Shown here in pieces: positions 56,506 to 64,000 of a stretch of DNA of 64,000 nt. The position numbers were made by a program, and so were the translations under genes. This DNA is from Malania oleifera (Eukaryota; Streptophyta; Magnoliopsida; Santalales; Ximeniaceae). Each line of letters opens with the position of its first letter. The stretch's first letter is position 1. Under the pieces are notes generated by a model. The model saw only the letters and a list, made by a program, of their open reading frames with translations, was not told the DNA's origin and did not search any database. Location of the stretch: the NCBI RefSeq assembly GCF_029873635.1, contig NC_080423.1:101990991-102054990 (forward strand), written 5' to 3'.

Positions 56506-58780
56506 TGTTAGCTTTATCGTAATCCCAAGAGGGGGGGTGAATTGGTATTTTTAAAATTTAACTCTTAGGTGTTCCTCCTATGTTCACAACCCTATGGTCA
56601 ATCTAATGCGAATAATGTAAATATATCAGAAATTAAAAGAAGCAGTTTAATTAATTGCACAAGCACCAGAAAGCAGTAAATAAAGGGTGACACGCAGATA
56701 TGTTATCGAGGTTCGGTCAACTGCCTACGTCCCCACCTTGGCTAACCAGCACAAGGATTATCACACTAACTTGCTCACTTTAATGGGTGGAGCGGCACCT
56801 ATACAAACCAGGTCAAATTATCACAGGGCTGACCTCAACCTTTACACCAATCCTTACCGAACTGGATTACCGCCCCCTCAGGCCACGCCTGGAATCTCTC
56901 AGATATACAATTAAACGGTACAATATATGGGTGCTTTCATGTAAAGAAGATTTGTACCACAAATGCGCACAAACACAAACACCACAGATGATTTAAAATG
57001 TAAGCTCTGTGTGGTCTAGATATTTCAACTCTCAAATATGTTTTCTATCAGTGTAGTAAGTACGTGAGAGTGTCAAACAAGCAATCTGTGTATCTCAAAG
57101 TATTTCAATCAAATGTGTTCACACAGAATATCAAATAAGCCTCAAGAATATCAATCAATAGAATATCTCAATCATGGAAGTATGTATATGCTTGGATTGC
57201 AAAATATATTGGATCTTTGTTTTAGCAAAAATATTTGAGTGAATAAATATTGCAACAAAGATGTTTCACCTCAAATACAAATATTGCCTCAAATGGTTTT
57301 CAAAATAAAGAGCAATAGATATTTGTAAATGGTTTTGAAAATATTTCGCAACCAAAAGCAAAAATGAGCTTCTTAAGATATTGCAACAAATATACAATCT
57401 CAGAAGATCTAGTAAAGTCTTCTCGGGATGAACTTATTGGCTACGCCCCCTAAGAATCCTTTTGGTTCAGCTCTTAATAAAAATAGATCAATCTTACAAC
57501 CAAGAGAGAGCAAACCTTCCTATCTAAACACTCAAGAATACTTACAAATGATTTTACAAGTATTGAATGTAAGCTAGAGTGTATTTGGAAGAGTATGAGT
57601 AAATGGGAATCAAAAGAGAGTGTTTTTGCTTGAGAGAGATTTTCTTAATCTTTTTGCTAATCGATGCTTAATCCACCAAATGAAAGAGTATATATAGACA
57701 TACTAAAAATTTTGACCGTTGGGGACCTATTAGGGATTGTTAGAAAAGATTAATGATATTTAAATCAATTTAACCCTAATTAAAAATATTTAACCTGCGG
57801 TAAAAATGATGACAACCCGAGAGGTCCGGTCAACCAAAAATGTTTCGGTCGACCAAGTCTCAAATGGTTCGGTCGATTAGGAAACATTGAACTAAGGGCA
57901 CGGTCGACCAGGAGAAGGCGATTTCCCAATTTTCTGAGTTTCGATCGACCAGGGCATTTTGAACTGCCTGGTTCGGTCGACTAGACCGCTGGGAATTCTC
58001 CCGAGAACCCTTCGGTTGACCAGGTAGTTGGAGAACAAATGTTCTCGGTCGACCAAATGATCAACTGTTGACCTAGGAGGGTTTCGGTTGACCAGGGCCT
58101 TTTGAACTACCAGTTTCGGTCGACCAGTTCAAACTTTTGACCCTAGGGAGTTTCGCTTGACCAGAGCCTTTTGAACTATCTTTGCTGGTCGACCGGGTGG
58201 TCAAACTTTGACCCAAGGGAGTTTCAGTCGACCAGGGCCTTCTGAACTACCTTTGCTGGTCGACCGAGTGGTCAAACTTTGACCTAGGGTATCTCAGTTG
58301 ACCAGGCCAAAATGAACTAGCTTGGCTGGTCGACCGAAAGTGCATCGTGTGTGCATTTCAGTCCTGTATTGAAGCAAACAAGCCCTATTCAAGTGCCTAA
58401 CAAATATATGTGAAAGTGTGAGTGTCCTAGGGGCACTTAGGGTCCAATTTGAAGACATCGAAAAAGTCTGGTGTCGGTCGACTGAAAGGAAAACCCTAAG
58501 GTCTTTTTATGGTTATTTTTGGTTTGTATCTGGTTTGAGCTTACAAAATAAACCATGCATGTGATGTGTGTGCTTATTACAAACCGAATACCCTAATTAC
58601 TATTACAGACAAATTTCACTAAAAATTATTACAATTAAGAGCATGAGTTTATCTTCAAGCTTTGAGCTTTCACGTGCCATTGATGATATGCTAATATGAA
58701 CCTGCACATGAACTAGATATTTATTAAATACAAAAGTATTTGTCATTATCAAAACCAGGGTGTGACCTATAAGGTCAACA
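56506..58780 (+). mobile_element. LTR-like element H inserted in F
   Basis: Starts TGTTAGCTTTATCGTAATCC and ends AAGGTCAACA (TG...CA), 2275 bp. Flanked by AGTAT and AATAT, a 5-bp duplication with one mismatch, and it interrupts LTR F exactly there. It has no coding sequence. The near-terminal CCAAGAGGGGGGGTGAATTGG resembles the starts of LTRs common in plant genomes, possibly copia, but the superfamily is not proven. Orientation is assigned from TG...CA only. Solo LTR or non-autonomous element. Confidence 0.6.
57810..58350. repeat. GGTCGACC/TTGACC array with ~71-bp tandem units in H
   Basis: About fifteen copies of TCGGTCGACCAG-like words. From about 58064 they fall into four tandem units of about 71 bp, each with TTGACCYAGGGAGTTTC and CTGGTCGACCG. 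TTGACC matches the W-box core bound by WRKY factors. Function is not shown. Confidence 0.7.
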
Positions 58781-61700
58781 AATATCATTTTAAATACATT
58801 TACAAATCATTATCATAACATTAAAACCATTTTCTGAACCTAAACAATCACATGCAGAGATTTACCCACGAGATTACCCAAGGATAGGGGTGATTACCCG
58901 CCCATACAAGTAGCACCCCTCTACTCTAATACTTAGGTAACCTTAAGGTCACAATTGAAACATACCAAAGCACTCACCTTACTCAGTAAGTCTTCAAGTG
59001 TAAGATTAATCTCGTACTCACACAGTTCAACAATAGTTTATCGGCAAAGGCCCTAAGGATAGGGAAAATTACCCGCCCATACAAGTAGGTTCCCTCTGCC
59101 CTAATACGTTATGCGGCTACTGCCACATTTGTAACTACTAGTGCACTCGCCTTACTAAGCAAGCCCTCAGGAAAAAGGTATGTCTCGCCCAATTGTAACA
59201 TGTTCTACGTACATACATACTTCTAATATCATAATACATCATTCTTTCTATCATTATTCAATCATACACATCTGTTCATATTCATAGCTTAGCATTGCAT
59301 TGCATTGCATTTCACTTTAAGTGACTTTTTCCCATTTGTATCATTCACGTTTCACATTTCATTTCATTGCATTGTCATTCCATTGTCATTTTATTGCATA
59401 ACGTTTTCATTTCATTCATTCGTACTACAACTGGTCTTTAGCCATCATCAGTTAGTCCACATAGAAATGCGCTAGAATCTGCTAACACGGCTCCTTTTAG
59501 TTGTCATCAGTTAGTCCACATAGAAATGAACTAGATCTGCTAACATGATTGTCTTTCAGCTGTTTTACATTTACATGGTTGCATTTAACATACACAGGCA
59601 ACATTATCCATATCACATATTATTCATAATGTCTTACTTACTTAGCCTGCATCTCATACATTTAACATATATTTGCACAGAATCTCATGCCACACAATTT
59701 AATAGTAAAATTCATATATATTTCTATAAAATAGGCCAACCCACATTTAGCATTTAATTACTGAAAATACAATTTCCATTTCTTACATAATTATCTAGAA
59801 AATTTCTTCCATTTTCTTCAGTTCATTTCCACAAATACATAACTAAATAAGTGGTCCTAGGCTTAGAAATCATAGTCTTACATGATTGGCATTTTAATAA
59901 TTCACACCAAAACATACATATAATATAACACAAATTATTACCTTTAATTTCATAAAATCTGATTTAATATATAATTTCCCCTTACCTGGTTTCTTGAACT
60001 ACACCAACTGGGACCCCAAAAAAAACCTGCGGCGCTCACCCGAACCCTAAATAAAAAATCTTAATTCCATTAAATCAACCCTAAATAAAATATTATTTTA
60101 ATATTTCCTAAGCCTTTAAATATCAAATAAATAGTTATACCCTCAAATATAACCAATTTTTCAAATCTCACTCTCGTTTTGGAGTAGGGCTTAGAAAACC
60201 CCAATTGAAAATTTACTTATGTCAAAATGACGACGATCACGACTAGGACCCCATGGTGGTGCCTGATTGTCGATTTAACAACATATTTAACTAGAAATTG
60301 AGAAATTAGGGGAAATATACCTTTTACCAGGAGTGGTGCCTACGCCGCTCCCACCATAAATCCGCTCTAATAGAAATGTTAGTGACGGAAATAGAAATCC
60401 AATGGCACTTTCCATTTTCTGATTGATGCTCGTTAAGCCAACGAAATTGAGGAGAGAGAGGAGAATGACAAAGAGAGTGACGGAGACAGTGAGAGAAGAG
60501 AGAGACGAATCGCTTTTAATTTACAATCTTCTTGAAGCAGAGCTTAAAGAAGTAATCTTATATATATATATAAGATATCTTCTTGAAGCAGAATATATAT
60601 AATCTTATATTATAATATAATATAATATATTATTTAATTAATAATAATTATAATAATTTAATTATTTTAATTTTAATTTTAAATTTTATTTATTTATTTA
60701 TTTATTTCAATAATAATTAATTAATTAATTAATAATTAGTGTTTTTTTTCTTACTATTTATTTATTTTTATTTAATACATTAATTTAATAATGTTTAACT
60801 AATTAATTGATTAATAATTTTAATTATTTATTTTTTTAATAATTTTTTTTCGGGTTATTACATTAAGGCTGCTTATTTAGCTATGTATATGTGAAAACGA
60901 ACTGATGAAAGTGGAAAATATTTCCAGGATAATTATGTAAGAAATGAAAGGTATTTTCAATATATAAACATTAAACATTGGTTGGCTTATTTTACATGCA
61001 ATATATGAATTTTACTACCAAAATGTGTGGCATGAGTGGATAGTAATGCTATTTGAACGTATGTTATATGTATAAGATGTAGGCTATGTAAGAAATGCAA
61101 TGATAATGAAATGTATAAGGACTATGTGCATGATAATACAACCATGTATGCAATGACGGCTAAAAGGAGTTGTAGACTAATTGATGACAGTTAAAAGGAG
61201 TTGTGTTAGCATATTCTAACGCATATCTATGTGAACTAACTAATGTACAACTAAAAGGAGTTGTAGTACGAATAAGTGAAATGAAAATGAATGAAATGGA
61301 AATGTGAATGAAATGGATATGAAATATGAAATGTGAACAATGTAAAATATTAAAGGTTACGTAAAGTGAAATGCCAAGAAATGCTAAAGTTTTGAACATG
61401 AATAGATACAGATGGTTGAATAACGTCAGACAAAATAATGTATTATAGTATAATCAAGTATTTATACTAGTAGAAGATGTTACTTTAGGGCGAGGCAAAC
61501 TCTTCGTTTGAGGGCTTGCTGAGAAAGGTGAGTGCACTAATAGTATCAGATGTAGCAGTAGGCTGCATAACGCACTAAGGCAGAGGGAAACTACTTGTAT
61601 GGGCGGGTAGATTTCTTTATTCTTGGGGGCCTTTGCTAGTAAACTTTTATAAGAACTGTGTGAGTATTAGATTAATTTATCACTTAAGAGCTTACTGATT

Positions 61701-62197
61701 AAGGTGAGTGCCCTAGTATGCTTCAGTTGTGACCTTTGGGTTGCCTAATGTATCAGGGCAAACGGGTGCTACTTGTGTGGGCGGGTAATCACCCATATCC
61801 TTGGGTAGTCTCGTGGGTGAATGTTTTGCATGTGTTTGATAGGGTTCAGAAAATGATTTCAGAATATATATTATTGGTTTTGCAAATGATATTAAAATGT
61901 TGATTATAATCTCATGTTGACCACACGTTGTTTTTAAGATATATTGTCTCTTCCCCTTACTAAGATGTGTCTCACCGGATTACAAATTTATCTTTTTAGG
62001 ACCACCACGTAAAAGCTCGAGGTTGATAGCATTTTTGGGTTCTAAATAGGGAAAAGGGTACAAAAATTTTGATGATATTTTGGGAAGTAAATAAGTTATG
62101 TTTTATGTTTTAAGTCTTCTGGATTTTATGGATGATTGTGGAACATACTGATGTTGTGAATACTGAATGTTTTTGGAGATGTGTGTATATATGGAAA

Positions 62198-64000
62198 TGT
62201 AATGACCCCGACCCGCCACGTGTCCCTGGAGTGCTACTTTAGTGATGTTAGTGTACCTGATATCTGATTACGCACCGAAACTGCGTAATTGGACGTTTAA
62301 CCCGAGCTTTACGGTTTATATTTTTAATTAAATATCCAAAATTATCCAATATTTTAAAAAAATACCAAAATCATCATTCTTGAACTTTATTGCACTATTT
62401 ATGAAGTTTTGGTAATTTTTTGTAGCAGGAAAATTCCCGGGAATCAAAACCGACACCTATTCGTATTTCGTGCATAACTTTTCCGTCCGATCTCCGATCG
62501 AGACGATTCAAATTTTTGGAGAAATAGGAAAGGATTATCTACAACTTTTGTGTTTTGAGTTTTGTGAGATACGGGCTCCAGAAGAGCATAATTTACAATG
62601 AACAGAGAACAAAAAAAATATAATAATTCGGGTCCTCTAAATGGGTCGGGTCTCCTATCCGAGTCTAGGGCTTTCTTCCCCAATCTCTATTTATTCTTCT
62701 CTTCTCCTCTTTCCCAGCTGTGCCCTGACCACCAAGCTCTCCTCTAATCTTCCTCTTCTTCTTCTTCTTCTTCTTCTTCTTCCTTAGTTGGCTTTGTTTT
62801 TTTTCATCTTGCTCTCTTCTCTTCCTTTTACTTTCTCTCCCTCAAACTCTCATTCTCTTCCCCTGTTTTTTCTTTCTCTCTTACAGCTCTCTGTATTTTC
62901 TATTCTATATCTTCCCTCTGCAACTCCCTTCGGCTAGCACACCAGCAGCCCCTCTGCTGCAACCCGTGACACACCCACGCAGCAAGCCTCCTCCTCAGCC
63001 CTCTGCACAGCCAGCAACTCCACCGCACAGCAGCCTCGGCCTCCTTGTTCCTGCTACTATACCAGCAGCACAGCAGCTCCCCTGCTGCTATACCAACAAC
63101 ACAGCAGCCCTCAAGGTCCCTGCAGGAGCCAACACCAGCTCTGCAGCATTCTCCACCAGTCCACGGCACAGCAGAGTTCTCCATCCTCAGAGCTATCTCT
63201 CTCTCACTCTCATCTTTTCTTTTCTTTGCTGTTTTTTTTTTTAAGTTGCAATGAATGATGTGTTTTTTTTTTTTTATTTGTTTAAGTTTATTTGAGACTT
63301 GGGATTTGAGTGTTTGTTAAGGGACTTAATTTTTTTAGTGAAGTGTAATTTTTTGTTTACTCTAATTGTTCTTAATTAAAGTTAGTATTAGATCTAAGGC
63401 ATTTAAATTAGTCCTGTTTTATTTATCTTTGCTTACTTTAGATTTTGATTTTGTTTCTTAAAAAAAAATAATAAAATAATAAAATACGAAAAGAAAAAAA
63501 AAGGAAGTGTTTTGTTTTTAACGAAATTAGAATAGTCATCTTTTCAAGACTTAATTTTTATTTTTCGAAACTTGATTTAGTTTAGGGTCGGTTTTTATTA
63601 AAGTCTGTGTTTTTATCGTGTCTTGTTTTCGTTTAATTCATTAATAATTTAGTTTTAATTCAAGTTTCTTCTTGTTAAAGGTTCGTTTTTTTTTTTGTGT
63701 GTATTCATATCTAGTTAAGTTTCCTTTGCGTGTTTTAAATTTATATTCAAAGTTTCCTTCTTTAATTGACACGTGCTTTAATGTTTCCTTAGGTAGATTA
63801 GAGTTTATATTCTAGCGTGTTTTAATTCCTTATTTGTAGTTTCTATTTTTAATTAGTGCGTGTCCCAATGTTTCCTTAAGTAGACGTAGAGTTTCTATGC
63901 TTGTTTTCTTTTATTTAGTGCATGTTAGTTTTAGGGTTTTTAAATTACGTGTCATTTAATTCGGCAAACGTAAAATTAAACAACTCTTGAAAAACCCGAA
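62198..64000 (+). mobile_element. LTR J, 5' part (runs out of the window)
   Basis: Starts TGTAATGACCCCGACCCGCC at 62198 and interrupts LTR E. A CT- and CTT-rich stretch (about 62670-62900) and a GC-richer part rich in CAGCAGC (about 62940-63190) follow, then T-rich DNA. Open frames over the CAGCAGC part (62966-63244) are low-complexity Pro/Ala/Ser/Gln and are not taken as genes. It differs from LTRs A-G and has no GTCGAC array. Confidence 0.55.

Larger units (their letters stand above)
54006..60862 (-). mobile_element. Solo LTR F (same family as E), minus strand, split by G and H
   Basis: On the minus strand it starts TGTAATAACCCG at 60862 and ends AGGGCGTTACA at 54006. The flanking 5-mers in E are TTAGG (left) and TTAAG (right), one transition apart. 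Three pieces, about 54006-54083, 56095-56505 and 58781-60862, add up to about 2.55 kb. The end at 54006 contains an inverted pair (TAACGCCCTGAACC and GGTTCAGTGCGTTA). No internal coding part is present, so it is a solo LTR. Confidence 0.75.
53151..62197 (+). mobile_element. LTR E (gypsy-type), interrupted by F, G, H and cut by J
   Basis: Begins TGTAATGACCCG at 53151. The sequence breaks at 54005, resumes at 60863, and runs to 62197 where LTR J begins; about 2.2 kb of E is visible. Its second half (61480-62000) matches LTR F, with shared phrases GGGCGGGTAATCACCC, CCTTGGGTAGTCTCGTGGGT and GGCCTTTGCT. It has a motif array at 53415-53550. The true 3' end is not seen, so it could be a solo LTR or part of a longer element. 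Confidence 0.75.

Noticed and set aside
62966-63244. Pro/Ala/Gln/Ser-rich open frame near the right edge
   Set aside because: It arises from CAGCAGC-rich low-complexity sequence in LTR J, with equally open frames on the other strand and no family resemblance.
1-64000. A wholly new multi-gene biological system such as a defence island or biosynthetic cluster
   Set aside because: The three host genes are well-known, unrelated plant families. The remaining coding traces belong to retroelements. Nothing supports a gene cluster with a shared function.

Overview
The window is nuclear DNA of a flowering plant, most likely a woody eudicot. Three conserved plant genes with GT-AG introns sit in AT-rich DNA packed with LTR retrotransposons, LINEs, a tRNA-derived SINE and MITE-like repeats. 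The species cannot be named from the sequence. No tRNA, rRNA or CRISPR array was found.

Layout. (1) 1-16850 is a nest of Ty3/gypsy elements. The 3' end of a minus-strand element (A, 1 to about 1638) meets head to head a plus-strand element (B), which is interrupted at 2082/11445 by a 9.4-kb element with two LTRs (C). The 3' LTR of B (12244-16850) carries a solo LTR (D, 14571-16788) with a perfect 5-bp target duplication. (2) 16851-19919 holds a copia-like LTR and AT-rich repeated DNA. (3) 19920-49460 is the genic part. All three genes are on the minus strand: RAF2 (Rubisco assembly factor 2, 3 exons), AMC1 (type I metacaspase, 5 exons) and CKB (CK2 regulatory beta subunit, 5 exons). Every splice site and reading phase was checked by eye, giving proteins of 216, 366 and 260 residues. 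The introns of AMC1 and CKB are swollen by mobile elements: an inverted pair of gypsy pieces in AMC1 intron 1, an RTE LINE and two MITEs in CKB intron 4, and older LINE pieces and tandem repeats in CKB intron 1. (4) 49461-53150 is intergenic, with a second SINE copy. (5) 53151-64000 is a second LTR nest: LTR E contains solo LTR F, which contains LTRs G and H, and E is also interrupted by LTR J, which runs off the window.

The three genes do not form a pathway. RAF2 acts in the chloroplast, AMC1 in cell death and proteostasis, and CKB in protein kinase CK2. They are simply neighbours.

The most unusual pattern is a palindrome-centred motif (CTCGTCGACGAG and its C-to-T derivatives). It is arrayed just upstream of the probable TATA box in several gypsy-type LTRs. 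Related GTCGAC arrays occur in a copia-like LTR and in LTR H. Two related LTRs, E and F, differ in whether they have the array at all.
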